50,338 bases of DNA from Streptomyces roseochromogenus subsp. oscitans DS 12.976 (GTDB lineage: Bacteria; Actinomycetota; Actinomycetes; Streptomycetales; Streptomycetaceae): assembly GCF_000497445.1 (NCBI RefSeq), contig NZ_CM002285.1:8488095-8538432 (forward strand), read 5' to 3'. Position numbers and translations under genes: made by a program. This document shows positions 1 through 7,337 of the stretch, in pieces. Every line of letters starts with the position of its first letter. Position 1 is the first letter of the stretch. The notes under the pieces are model-generated. The model worked only from the letters and a program-made list of their open reading frames with translations. It did no database searches and was not told the origin of the DNA.

Positions 1-1
1 G

Positions 2-472
2 TGGCAGGCCGTGCACCCCGAGCTGGACACCGGGCCCATGGAGGTCATCGGACGGATCAACCGCTGTGCCGCGCTGCTCCAGCAGGCCGAGGACGCACCG
101 CTGCGCCGGGCCGGGCTCAGCCGTCCCGAGTTCGACCTGCTGGGCGCGCTGCGCCGCACCGGCCACGAGCTGACCCCGGGGGAGCTGGCCCGTGAGACCT
201 TCTCCTCCGGGGCCGCCGTCACCAAGCGGCTCAAGCAGCTGACGGAACGCGGACTGGTCGAACGGCGCGGCGACACTCGCGACCGCCGCGTCGCCCACCT
301 CCGTCTCACCGACGCCGGCCGCGAGCTGGTCGACGGGATCCTCCCGGAGCAACTCGCCTACGAGACCGCCGTACTGTCCGTCCTGGAGCCCGAGGGCCAG
401 GATGAACTCGCTGGCCTGCTCGCCGAGTTGCTCGGCCGCCTGGAAGGCAGGACGGGCGTGCTGCGGACGTAG
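2..472 (+). CDS. MarR-family transcriptional regulator (5' end outside window)
   Basis: The reading frame is open from base 2, and the residues before the first GTG (WQAVHPELD) already look like MarR N-terminal helix, so the true start lies upstream of the window. About 156 residues are visible. A winged helix-turn-helix covers roughly residues 50-115, with a recognition-helix segment near GAAVTKRLKQL and a wing at RRGDTRDRRVAHLRLT. This is followed by the C-terminal dimerisation helices. MarR proteins are dimeric repressors that often respond to phenolic or oxidative ligands. It is convergent with the decayed aldo/keto reductase 33 bp downstream, which may once have been a target, though nothing here proves it. 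The family call is secure; ligand and targets are unknown. Confidence 0.9.
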   Translation, partial: WQAVHPELDTGPMEVIGRINRCAALLQQAEDAPLRRAGLSRPEFDLLGALRRTGHELTPGELARETFSSGAAVTKRLKQLTERGLVERRGDTRDRRVAHLRLTDAGRELVDGILPEQLAYETAVLSVLEPEGQDELAGLLAELLGRLEGRTGVLRT

Positions 473-504
473 GCGAGGACGTCAAGCGGGCGTCGGGAGG
501 CCGC

Positions 505-1315
505 TCAGAGGACCTCGCGGACCGTACGGCGACGGGTGGAACGGCGGTCCTCGATGTCGGCCCAGCGGTCGCCGTAGACGTTCCGTGTGACAGGCAACTC
601 CCGCTGGAAGTCGTGCGGGAATCCCAGCGGCACCGCGCTCGCGAGATGGTCGGCCGGCTGCTCCGGCTTCGTGGCGGAGATGATCGGTCGCGTTGCCGGG
701 CCGGCCCAGCAGCCAGGCCAGGGCCACCTGCGCCGGGCCCCAGCCGCCCCGCTCGGCGACATCGAGGACGGCGCTGATGACGCCCTCCTCCTACGCCGCC
801 GGCTCGTCACCCAAGGCGTCCAGCCGTCCCGTCTCCCCGCGCCGGTACTTCCCGCGCGAACCCGCGAGGCACGTCCAACCCCGCCGCTCCGCAAGGGTGT
901 TGGCCTGGGCGATTTCCCAGGCCGGCCAGTCCGACACACCCACGTGCAGCACTTCGCCGGAGCGCATCACGTCGGCCGGGGCCCGCGTCACCTCCTCGAC
1001 CGACCGTACGAGGTTCTTGCGGTGACTGCCCGCCGCATCGGGGTCCCCGTCGCGCGTCCCGCGCGTGTACGTGCCGGCCGGCACGACGGACTCCCGGCGC
1101 CCGGTGAGCAGTTCGCCGACGATCCGCTCCGGGCTGCCGTCCGCGTCGTTGTTCGCGGTGTCGATGAAGCCGCCGACCGCCTCGGCATGGGTGTCGACGA
1201 TCCGGGCGCAGGTGTCCTTGCCGGCACCCCGGCCCCAGTCCTCGCCGAGCGTCATCGTGCCGAGCGCGAGTTCGCTGACGCGCGGACCGGTCCGTCCGGA
1301 CAGCGTGTAACGCAC
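505..1315 (-). pseudogene. Decayed aldo/keto reductase
   Basis: The 5' part (from ATG at 1315) encodes a recognisable AKR start (MRYTLSGRTGPRVSELALGT), then IDTANNDADGSPERIVGELL. The region that should carry the central barrel is missing: about 30 residues are absent after NLVRSVEE and about 35 more after RGWTCLAG. The first frame ends near 791. The continuation VALAWLLGRPGN is in a second frame, and the tail (PIISATKPEQPADHLAS, then RNVYGDRWADIEDRR) is in a third, ending at the stop at 505. AKRs are normally about 320-340 aa NADPH-dependent oxidoreductases. With two internal deletions and at least two frameshifts this copy cannot make an active enzyme. Identity is judged from remembered family sequence; the frame changes are visible directly. 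Confidence 0.85.
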
Positions 1316-1378
1316 GTCAGCTCCCTCAACCCGGGCCTCAGCCTCCCGGCGTTCAGCCCCCGGTGCACCCTGAACGTC

Positions 1379-2143
1379 TCAGCTCTCCTCGCCGGCCCGG
1401 TGCACCCCGAACGCGGCGCCCTGCGGATCCCGCAGCACCGCGATACGCGGCCCGTCCGGCACCGAGACGGGAGCCAGCACGACGGCACCGCCCGCGCTCT
1501 GCGCGACCTCGGCTGTCGCGTCCACGTCGGCCACCGTGAAGTACGGCAGCCAGTGCGGCGGTACCTCGGGAGGGAACCGGTCGCCCATGTCGGCCATGCC
1601 GCCGAAGTCGTCGCCGTCGATGCCCCACTGCGTGTACCACTCCGAGGCGTTGACACTCCAGCCGAACACCGTGGTGTAGAAGTCCTGCGCCCGCTCGGTG
1701 TCCCGGGTCGCCAGCTCCACCCAGCCGAGGGCACCGGGCGCGTTGAACAGCCCGGCGCCCGGGAAGGACCGCGCCTGCCAGAGCTGGAACACCGCACCGG
1801 TCGGGTCGAGGACCACGGCGAACCGGCCCACGTCGAACACGTCCATCGGGCCGAGGATCACCGTCCCGCCGGCCTCCTCCACGCGTCGTACCGCCGCATC
1901 CGCGTCCGGCACCGCGAAGGAGACGTTCCACGCCACCGGCTGGGACTCCTGGTACAGCGGGGTGAGCGCGGCGACCGCCGCGTCGCCCAGGCGCGCCACC
2001 GTGTACCCGCCCGCCTCCTTCCGCGGATCGGTCTCCGGCCGCCACCCGAACAGCTCGGTGTAGAAGCGCTTGGCCCCCTCCAGATCGCTGGTCCCCAGCT
2101 CGGTCCAGCACGGTCCGCCGGCCACCGGCTTGTCGAACTTCAT
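1379..2143 (-). CDS. VOC-family (glyoxalase/bleomycin-resistance fold) protein, two tandem domains
   Basis: A 254-residue protein with two repeated vicinal-oxygen-chelate modules. The first (about residues 6-122) starts PCWTELGTSDLEGAKRFY and ends VVLDPTGAVFQLWQ. The second (about 135-250) starts GWVELATRDTERAQDFY and ends AVLRDPQGAAFGVHR. Two-module VOC proteins of this length are common in streptomycetes and are usually annotated as hydroxylases or glyoxalase-like, but the substrate cannot be read from the sequence. I chose ATG at 2143 because a GGAAGG ribosome-binding site sits 7 nt upstream; the GTG immediately before it is too close. The gene lies between two decayed genes and has its own promoter region upstream. 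Confidence 0.85.
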   Translation of the reverse strand: MKFDKPVAGGPCWTELGTSDLEGAKRFYTELFGWRPETDPRKEAGGYTVARLGDAAVAALTPLYQESQPVAWNVSFAVPDADAAVRRVEEAGGTVILGPMDVFDVGRFAVVLDPTGAVFQLWQARSFPGAGLFNAPGALGWVELATRDTERAQDFYTTVFGWSVNASEWYTQWGIDGDDFGGMADMGDRFPPEVPPHWLPYFTVADVDATAEVAQSAGGAVVLAPVSVPDGPRIAVLRDPQGAAFGVHRAGEES

Positions 2144-2283
2144 CACGGTTCCTTCCGGCCGGGCCGGCCGCCGCAGCGCCCGGGGACGTCTCTCGGCACG
2201 CTAACCCCGGCTTCCCGCCACGGCCATCCGGGGCGCTCCCCGCGGCTACGGAGCGCGCGAAGGTGCCGGCGATGGAAACCATG

Positions 2284-2364
2284 GACACCGAGGACACCGA
2301 GGACACCGAGGACACCGAGGACACCGAGGACACCGAGGACACCGAGGACACCGAGGACACCGTG
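2284..2364. repeat. 9-bp tandem repeat (GACACCGAG)
   Basis: Eight perfect head-to-tail copies of GACACCGAG run from 2284 to 2355, followed by one copy with a single change (GACACCGTG, 2356-2364). Read on the plus strand it would encode Asp-Thr-Glu repeats after ATG at 2281; on the minus strand it reads Val-Ser-Ser. It sits just downstream of the VOC gene's promoter side and directly abuts a frameshifted methyltransferase remnant, so it may have replaced that gene's 5' end. The unit is too short and lacks spacers, so it is not a CRISPR. Confidence 0.95.
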
Positions 2365-2369
2365 GCACT

Positions 2370-2660
2370 CTCGCCAGCCGGGAGATCGCCGAGTACTACG
2401 GACGCGACCGGGGAGACGCCCGACTCCGCACGGGCGCGGGAGGCTGCAGTTCCGGCGCACCCAGGACGTCCCGCGCAGGCTCCTGCCGCCCGCTCCGGCC
2501 CGGAACCTCGACGTGGGCGGCGGCAGCGGCGTGCACGCGGAGTGGCTCGCCGGCGACGGCCACGAAGCGGAAGTCCTCGACCCGGTGCGGTTGCACGTCC
2601 AGCGGGCCGCGCGGCTGCCGGGGGTGCGGGCTGGTCCGCGCGGCGATGCGGCAGACCGAG
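2370..2660 (+). pseudogene. SAM-dependent methyltransferase remnant
   Basis: Beginning right after the 9-bp repeat, one frame reads REIAEYYGRDRGDARLRTGAG. After a frameshift near 2430 a second frame continues RLQFRRTQDVPRRLL and then the methyltransferase motif I region NLDVGGGSGVHAEWLAGDG, followed by a shortened LDPVRLHVQ segment. This is the N-terminal third of a class I methyltransferase (normally about 250-280 aa). No intact start is present, the frame is broken, and homology fades by about 2660. A dispersed repeat element begins about 100 bp later. It is non-functional. The family assignment rests on motif I and the GDGHEAEVLDP strand that follows it. Confidence 0.7.
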
Positions 2661-2769
2661 TCCCTGCCCTCACTGCTCGGCGTCAGCGGTCACGTGCTCA
2701 CCACAGGCATCAGGCCCGCGGACGGGACCATGCCCACGGGTGGGGCCGGACGCCGGGCGCCCGAACCCC

Positions 2770-3016
2770 AGGGCCTGTCCGGCGGATCCGGTCGCAGACG
2801 CGGGGCCGGCACGCCCTCCCTCACTGCCTTAAGGGCGTGGGGGCACCCCAGCGGCGTTGCCGTCGGTTGCTGCCGCTCCGCGTCGGCGCCCTCCTCCGCC
2901 TTGCGGCTGGACGCTCCTCCACGCTCGACCTCGCTCGCGGCGGGGCACCCCCATCGCCCGCTCACCTGCGCTGATGAGGTGCCGTCGATGTCCTGCGACC
3001 TGATCCGCCGACCCTA
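2770..3016 (-). repeat. Dispersed intergenic inverted-repeat element, copy 1
   Basis: The left end reads AGGGCCTGTCCGGCGGATC, and the right end is a related inverted sequence (…CTGATCCGCCGACCCTAG). Read on the minus strand, the interior matches the copy at 48883-49082, sharing CATCAGCGCAGGTG and GCGGGCGATGGGGGTGCCCC; the far end also shares GTCGCAGACGCGG. A middle portion (CCCTCCCTCACTGCC…CTTAAGGGCGTGGGGG) resembles the copy at 34789-35028. The right terminus contains the TAG stop codon of the VOC gene at 3014. There is no coding capacity for a transposase, so it looks like a non-autonomous MITE-type or palindromic intergenic repeat. Confidence 0.75.
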
Positions 3017-3406
3017 GATCCCCGGCCGGTACCGCATCGGATGGTCCGCCGGGACCTCCACCAGCGCGATGCGGATGCCGTCCGGGTCGGTGATCCACAT
3101 CTCGATCAGGCCCCACGGCTCCTTCAGTGGTGGCCGGACGATGTCGACGCCCTTCGCCCGCAGCTCCTCGTGCGCGGCAGTCACGTCGTCCACCTGCAGC
3201 CACAGCCGGATCGCGGACGACGGCGGGGTCTCGGACCGGCCGGAGAGCTCCAGGAAGCCGCCGCCGAGGAAGTAGACCGTCCCGCGCTCGGTTCCCGTAC
3301 CGAACTCGCGGTAGACGGACAGGCCCAGTTGCTCGCCGTAGAAGGCCCGGGAGCGCTCGGGGTCGGTGGGGGAGAGCAGTGTCCGGCTGCTGAGTACGTG
3401 CACCAT
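3014..3406 (-). CDS. VOC-family (glyoxalase-like) protein
   Basis: A 130-residue single-domain VOC protein. It opens MVHVLSSRTLLSPTDPERSRA, has the helix-strand unit AFYGEQLGLSVYREFG, and closes with MWITDPDGIRIALVEVPADHP, the usual paired beta-alpha-beta-beta-beta modules. Acidic residues sit at the usual metal-ligand positions near the C-terminus, but the reaction is not determinable. ATG at 3406 is chosen because upstream codons in this frame do not look like VOC sequence. The TAG stop lies inside the terminus of a dispersed repeat element, so the last residues could have been set by that insertion. The gene diverges from the GNAT gene across a 69-bp gap. Confidence 0.85.
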   Translation of the reverse strand: MVHVLSSRTLLSPTDPERSRAFYGEQLGLSVYREFGTGTERGTVYFLGGGFLELSGRSETPPSSAIRLWLQVDDVTAAHEELRAKGVDIVRPPLKEPWGLIEMWITDPDGIRIALVEVPADHPMRYRPGI

Positions 3407-3424
3407 GCAGGCGGAGCCTAATGG

Positions 3425-3444
3425 CAGGGTTACCCTCGACCCTG
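3425..3444. promoter_or_regulatory. Inverted repeat between divergent VOC and GNAT genes
   Basis: CAGGGT and ACCCTG form 6-bp arms separated by 8 nt in the short intergenic gap. It could be an operator shared by both genes. Arms of this length can arise by chance in GC-rich DNA, so this is only a candidate. Confidence 0.25.
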
Positions 3445-3475
3445 GCTGAGCCACGCCGAGATCGGAGACCGCCCC

Positions 3476-4015
3476 ATGGAGACACCCGCCACCGGACCCA
3501 GCTTCCGGGACGCCACCGACGCCGACGTCGACGCGCTGGTCGCGCTGATCGAGTCGGCCTACCGCGGGGACGCCAGCCGGGCCGGGTGGACCACCGAGGC
3601 GGACATCCTGGACGGCCGGCGGACGGACCCCGAGGGCGTGCGGGAGGTGATCAAGTCGCCCGACAGCCGGCTGCTGACGGTGGAACAGGACGGCCGGATC
3701 GTCGCCTGCTGCCAGCTCGAACACCGCGGTGACCACGCCTACTTCGGCATGTTCGCGGTCAGCCCCGCCCTGCAGGGCGCCGGCCTCGGCAAGCAGATCA
3801 TGGCCGAGGCCGAGCGCCTGGTGCGCGAGACCTGGGGCGTCACCGAGATGCACATGACGGTGATCTCCGTACGGGACGACCTGATCGCCTGGTACGAGCG
3901 CCGCGGCTACCGCCGTACGGGACAGATGTCACCCTTCCCGTACGGCGATGAGCGCTTCGGTATCCCGCAGCGCGACGACCTGCAGTTCGAGCTGCTGGTC
4001 AAGAAGCTCGCCTGA
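3476..4015 (+). CDS. GNAT-family N-acetyltransferase
   Basis: A 179-residue protein with a complete GCN5-related acetyltransferase domain. The N-terminal strand-helix is FRDATDADVDALVALIESAYRG. The acetyl-CoA pyrophosphate-binding loop (motif A) is AVSPALQGAGLGKQIMAEAE at about residues 97-116, and motif B is IAWYERRGYRRTG at about 143-155. GNAT enzymes transfer acetyl from acetyl-CoA to an amine; the acceptor here is unknown. The start ATG follows GGAGA by 7 nt. The gene converges on the GDPD gene, with 17 bp between them. Confidence 0.9.
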   Translation: METPATGPSFRDATDADVDALVALIESAYRGDASRAGWTTEADILDGRRTDPEGVREVIKSPDSRLLTVEQDGRIVACCQLEHRGDHAYFGMFAVSPALQGAGLGKQIMAEAERLVRETWGVTEMHMTVISVRDDLIAWYERRGYRRTGQMSPFPYGDERFGIPQRDDLQFELLVKKLA

Positions 4016-4032
4016 GTGCTTCCGGCTGGTCC

Positions 4033-4716
4033 CTACGCGGTGAAGCGTGCCGTGCGCTTGATCTCCGGGAAGTCGGTCGTCGCCCCGTCCAGCTCCAGGG
4101 CGCGGACCAGCCGGAGATGGTTGTGCGTGTTGACGACCCAGCCGATGATCCGCAGCCCGGAGGCGCGCACGTGCTCGACGACCTCCAGGGTGAGCCGGCG
4201 GATGTCGAGGCAGACGGTCGCCGCGCCCAGGGCGACCGCGCGCTCCGCCACCTCCATGCCGTAGCTGCTGGCGATCAGGGCCGTGCGGACGCCCGGCACC
4301 AGCCGGGCGATCTCGGTGATCGCCTCGGCCTGGAACGAGGACACCTCCACGCGCCCCACCAGATCGCGCTCGTGCATCACCGCCGCGAGCGCCCGGGCCG
4401 CCGCCACGTCCTCGATCTCGACCTGCAGCGGTGTGCGTACCGCGGCCAGCACCTCCTCGAACACCGGCACCCGCGCCCCGTGGCCCGCGTCCAGGACCCG
4501 TAGCTCGGCGAGGGTCTTCTCGGCGACCGGCCCGGTGCCGTCGGTCGTTCGGTCCACCTCCGCGTCGTGCATGACGACGAGGGCGCCGTCCTTGCTCAGG
4601 TGCAGATCGAGTCCGATGACGTCGAGGCCGGCTTCCTGCGCGGCGACGAAGGAGCGAAGGGTGTTCTCGGGCGCGACACCCATGACCCCGCGGTGACCGA
4701 TGGTAAGGAAGTTCAA
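4033..4716 (-). CDS. Glycerophosphodiester phosphodiesterase family protein
   Basis: A 227-residue cytoplasmic GDPD-type TIM barrel with no signal peptide. Recognisable motifs are HRG (residues 8-10), PENT (16-19), LDLHLSKDG (36-44), HD (50-51), the Glu-containing strand QVEIED, and GWVVNTHNHL near the C-terminus. These enzymes hydrolyse deacylated phospholipids to glycerol 3-phosphate and an alcohol using a divalent metal. Unusually, the Glu normally found two residues before the motif Asp (E-x-D, a metal ligand) is Gly35 here, while Asp37 is kept. Activity may therefore be reduced or altered. It is convergent with the GNAT gene. Confidence 0.85.
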   Translation of the reverse strand: MNFLTIGHRGVMGVAPENTLRSFVAAQEAGLDVIGLDLHLSKDGALVVMHDAEVDRTTDGTGPVAEKTLAELRVLDAGHGARVPVFEEVLAAVRTPLQVEIEDVAAARALAAVMHERDLVGRVEVSSFQAEAITEIARLVPGVRTALIASSYGMEVAERAVALGAATVCLDIRRLTLEVVEHVRASGLRIIGWVVNTHNHLRLVRALELDGATTDFPEIKRTARFTA

Positions 4717-5086
4717 GGTTCGACTCGCTTCCGTCGACGGCGGCTCGGCACGCGCGGGACGGGCGGACCCCGTCGTCCGCGCGAGCAGAATCGCAGCCTA
4801 GTGGGCGGGACCCGCGATGAACCCGCACGTGCATGAGGCATCCGGGGCGTGGCGGGCTCTCAGCTGGCCGGTATCCGCCCCCGCGTCACCCTGCCGTGGG
4901 CGAGTCCCCGTTCCCTTGACCTCTGCGCGGCAGACGCGTGACCGTCCCGCGAAGAGCGTGTGACCGCGCTGCGAAGCACCACGCCAGAGCCGGTCGCCGA
5001 CGGCGGAAGTGAGCGTCGTCACGGTGTACGGCAGAAAAAACAGCGGTGACCAAGGAGCTGGACCGAATAATTTCCCGCTCAGCCTC
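4717..5086. other. Intergenic region without a recognisable gene
   Basis: About 370 bp between the divergently transcribed GDPD and DUF6421 genes. I found no coding sequence with family resemblance and no RNA gene here. The AT-richer part near 5030-5075 presumably belongs to the upstream region of the DUF6421 operon. Confidence 0.5.
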
Positions 5087-5116
5087 TTGATGGCGGAAAC
5101 CGGGTATGCATACGGT
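5087..5116 (+). promoter_or_regulatory. Promoter with palindromic operator for the DUF6421 operon
   Basis: TTGATG at 5087-5092 and TACGGT at 5111-5116 are separated by 18 nt, fitting a sigma-70/HrdB-type promoter. A perfect 10-bp palindrome, GTATGCATAC (5104-5113), overlaps the -10 region, and a further half-like CCATAC follows at 5119-5124. A repressor binding there would block transcription. The predicted start near 5123 leaves a leader of about 29 nt that contains GGAGGA before the ATG at 5152. Confidence 0.45.
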
Positions 5117-5151
5117 GTCCATACGAGAGGTTCTCCCGTGGAGGATGGGAC

Positions 5152-6549
5152 ATGACGGAAATTCTTGTGCAGGCGGCTACGGGGGGACAGATTCCTTCTT
5201 CGGCCAGGGTGATCGAGCACCCGGCCTGGGCCGTGCTCAAGGATGCCGTGGAGCGGATCCGGCCATGGCAGTCGAAGGACGGATCGATCGACTTCGAGGC
5301 CGAGGGTGCCCCGGCGAAGGCGGACGTCGAGGCCGCCGTACGGCGTGTCGTCGACGCGGTCGAGCAGCTCTCCGTGCTGCTCCCGCACGACGAGGCCTAC
5401 CACCGGGCCCTGGTGAAGGATCTGCACGGCTGGGCCGGGGGCGGCTTCCAGGTGCCGGACTTCCTGGACTCCCTGCTGGCCTTCCAGCCCGCCGCGCAGC
5501 GCGCGGACGGCTTGCAGCACCTGGTCGTCTTCCCGATGTACACGCAGAACGGCAACCCGGACCGCAACCTGGAGGCGGTCGTGCTGCGCATGGTCTGGCC
5601 GGAGTGGCTGGCCGAGCTGGAGCGCACGCGGTACGACAACCCGCTGTTCTGCGGCATCACGTTCGAGGACTTCACCTCCGGCTACGACACCAACTCCGCG
5701 GTGCTGTTCCCGGAGACGATCGCCGTACGCGAAGCGCCGGAACGTTTTTCCTGGGGTGGCATCTTCTGTGACCGCGAGGCCGCCCGCTTCCGCCGGGTGA
5801 CCGACGCCGCCGTCGACATCCTGGGCCTGGAGCTGCCCGAGGACATCGCCGCGATGGTCCACGACCAGAAGCGCTGCGAAGAGGCCTTCGTGCTGTGGGA
5901 CATGGTCCACGACCGCACCCACAGCCACGGTGACCTGCCGTTCGACCCGTTCATGATCAAGCAGCGCCAGCCGTTCTGGATGTACGGCCTGGAGGAGCTG
6001 CGCTGCGACCTCACCGCCTTCAAGGAGGCCGTGAAGCTGCAGGCGGACGGCGTCCCGCAGGCCCGTGACGTGCAGTATGCGGTGCTCTTCGACCGGATGT
6101 TCCGCTTCCCGGTGACCGGCGACCGCGTCCGCAACTACGACGGCCTCGGCGGCCAGCTGCTCTTCGCCTACCTGCACAAGCTCGACGTGGTGCGCTGGAC
6201 CGACAACAAGCTCGCCATCGACTGGGAGCGCGCCCCGCAGGTCACCAACCAGCTGTGCGCCGAGATCGAGAAGCTCTACAAGGACGGCATCGACCGCCCG
6301 AAGCTGGTGCACTGGTTCGCCGGCTACGAGCTGGTCTCGACCTACCTCGCCCCGCACCCCGGTTCCCGCTGGGCCAAGGGGCCGGACGCCCTCGACCTGA
6401 CCCAGCCGCCGCGCAAGCTCGTGGACGACGTGCTTCCGGACGAGTTTCCGCTGAGCATGTTCTACGAGGCCCTGTCCAAGAAGCTGAAGCATGTGATCGC
6501 CTCCACCAAGGGCATCACGGCGGACAGCGCCGAGCCGGTCGCCGCGTGA
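5152..6549 (+). CDS. DUF6421 family protein
   Basis: A 465-residue soluble protein with no signal peptide or membrane segment. I recognise it as DUF6421, an actinobacterial family of unknown function. Notable segments are DGLQHLVVFPMYTQNGNPDR near residue 119, TFEDFTSGYDTNSAVLFPE near 170-188, and HDRTHSHGD (253-261) followed by EELRCD (281-286). The last pair looks like a possible metal site of the HxxxH plus downstream Glu type, resembling the layout of M49 dipeptidyl peptidases; this is inference. The start follows GGAGGA by about 6 nt. It is the first gene of an operon with an SDR and a threonine aldolase, suggesting a shared metabolic role. Confidence 0.85.
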   Translation: MTEILVQAATGGQIPSSARVIEHPAWAVLKDAVERIRPWQSKDGSIDFEAEGAPAKADVEAAVRRVVDAVEQLSVLLPHDEAYHRALVKDLHGWAGGGFQVPDFLDSLLAFQPAAQRADGLQHLVVFPMYTQNGNPDRNLEAVVLRMVWPEWLAELERTRYDNPLFCGITFEDFTSGYDTNSAVLFPETIAVREAPERFSWGGIFCDREAARFRRVTDAAVDILGLELPEDIAAMVHDQKRCEEAFVLWDMVHDRTHSHGDLPFDPFMIKQRQPFWMYGLEELRCDLTAFKEAVKLQADGVPQARDVQYAVLFDRMFRFPVTGDRVRNYDGLGGQLLFAYLHKLDVVRWTDNKLAIDWERAPQVTNQLCAEIEKLYKDGIDRPKLVHWFAGYELVSTYLAPHPGSRWAKGPDALDLTQPPRKLVDDVLPDEFPLSMFYEALSKKLKHVIASTKGITADSAEPVAA

Positions 6550-6587
6550 GCGACCGCGTCCAGAACACCTGTCAAGAGGGGAAGAAC

Positions 6588-7337
6588 GTGGGGAACAACG
6601 GGTCTCTGAGTGGTGCGGTGATCGCGGTGGCCGGCGCGGGCGGACCCGCCGGACACGCCGCGCTGGTCCGGCTCGCCGAGGCCGGAGCGGTCGTGGTCGG
6701 TGCCGACAACAACCCCGAGCGCCTGGCGGAGGCCGTGGACGCGGCCCGCTACGCCCGCGGTGGTGCCACGGTCACCGGGGAGACCGTCGATCTGCTCGAC
6801 CTGCAGTCCACCCGCGACTGGGCGGCCCGCATCGAGAAGGACCACGGCCGGATCGACGGCCTGGTCCATCTGGTCGGCGGCTGGCGCGGCAGCGCGAACT
6901 TCACCGAGACGGACCTCGCCGACTGGGATCTGCTGGAGAAGCTGCTGATCCGCACCGTCCAGCACACCTCCCTGGCCTTCTTCGACGGTCTGCAGCGCAG
7001 CGACCGCGGCCGGTACGTGCTGATCAGCGCGGCAGGCGCATCGAAGCCCACCGCGGGCAACGCGGCGTACTCGGCGGCCAAGGCCGCCGCCGAGGCCTGG
7101 ACGCTCGCGATGGCGGACGGCTTCCGCAAGGCCGGGGGTGAGGAGGGACCGCGCTCGGCGGCTGCCATCCTGGTGGTGAAGGCGCTGGTGCACGACGCCA
7201 TGCGCGCCGAACGCCCCAACGCGAAGTTCGCGGGCTTCACGGACGTCAAGGACCTCGCCGAAGCCATCGAGGGCGTCTGGAGCAAGCCCGCCGCCGAAGT
7301 GAACGGAAACCGCCTGTGGCTGACCGAGAAGCCGTGA
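6588..7337 (+). CDS. Short-chain dehydrogenase/reductase (SDR)
   Basis: A 249-residue Rossmann-fold oxidoreductase. The cofactor loop is GAGGPAG (residues 16-22), followed by an acidic strand end GADNNPE. The central NAG-like position reads VHLVGGWRG. The catalytic Ser lies in ISAAGAS, and the Tyr-Lys pair is in the YSAAK motif. GTG at 6588 is preceded by GAGGGG with a 6-nt spacer and is preferred over the GTG overlapping the upstream stop. It lies 38 bp after the DUF6421 gene, and its stop overlaps the start of the threonine aldolase by 4 nt (GTGA), so translation is probably coupled. Substrate unknown. Confidence 0.88.
   Translation: MGNNGSLSGAVIAVAGAGGPAGHAALVRLAEAGAVVVGADNNPERLAEAVDAARYARGGATVTGETVDLLDLQSTRDWAARIEKDHGRIDGLVHLVGGWRGSANFTETDLADWDLLEKLLIRTVQHTSLAFFDGLQRSDRGRYVLISAAGASKPTAGNAAYSAAKAAAEAWTLAMADGFRKAGGEEGPRSAAAILVVKALVHDAMRAERPNAKFAGFTDVKDLAEAIEGVWSKPAAEVNGNRLWLTEKP

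Noticed and set aside
2284..2364. CRISPR-like array
   Set aside because: The units are 9 bp and contiguous, with no spacers and no cas genes nearby.
587..2974. Very long plus-strand open frame (about 795 codons)
   Set aside because: It runs antisense through the VOC gene and the aldo/keto reductase remnant, is Arg/Pro/His-rich with no domain, and reflects GC-rich codon shadowing.
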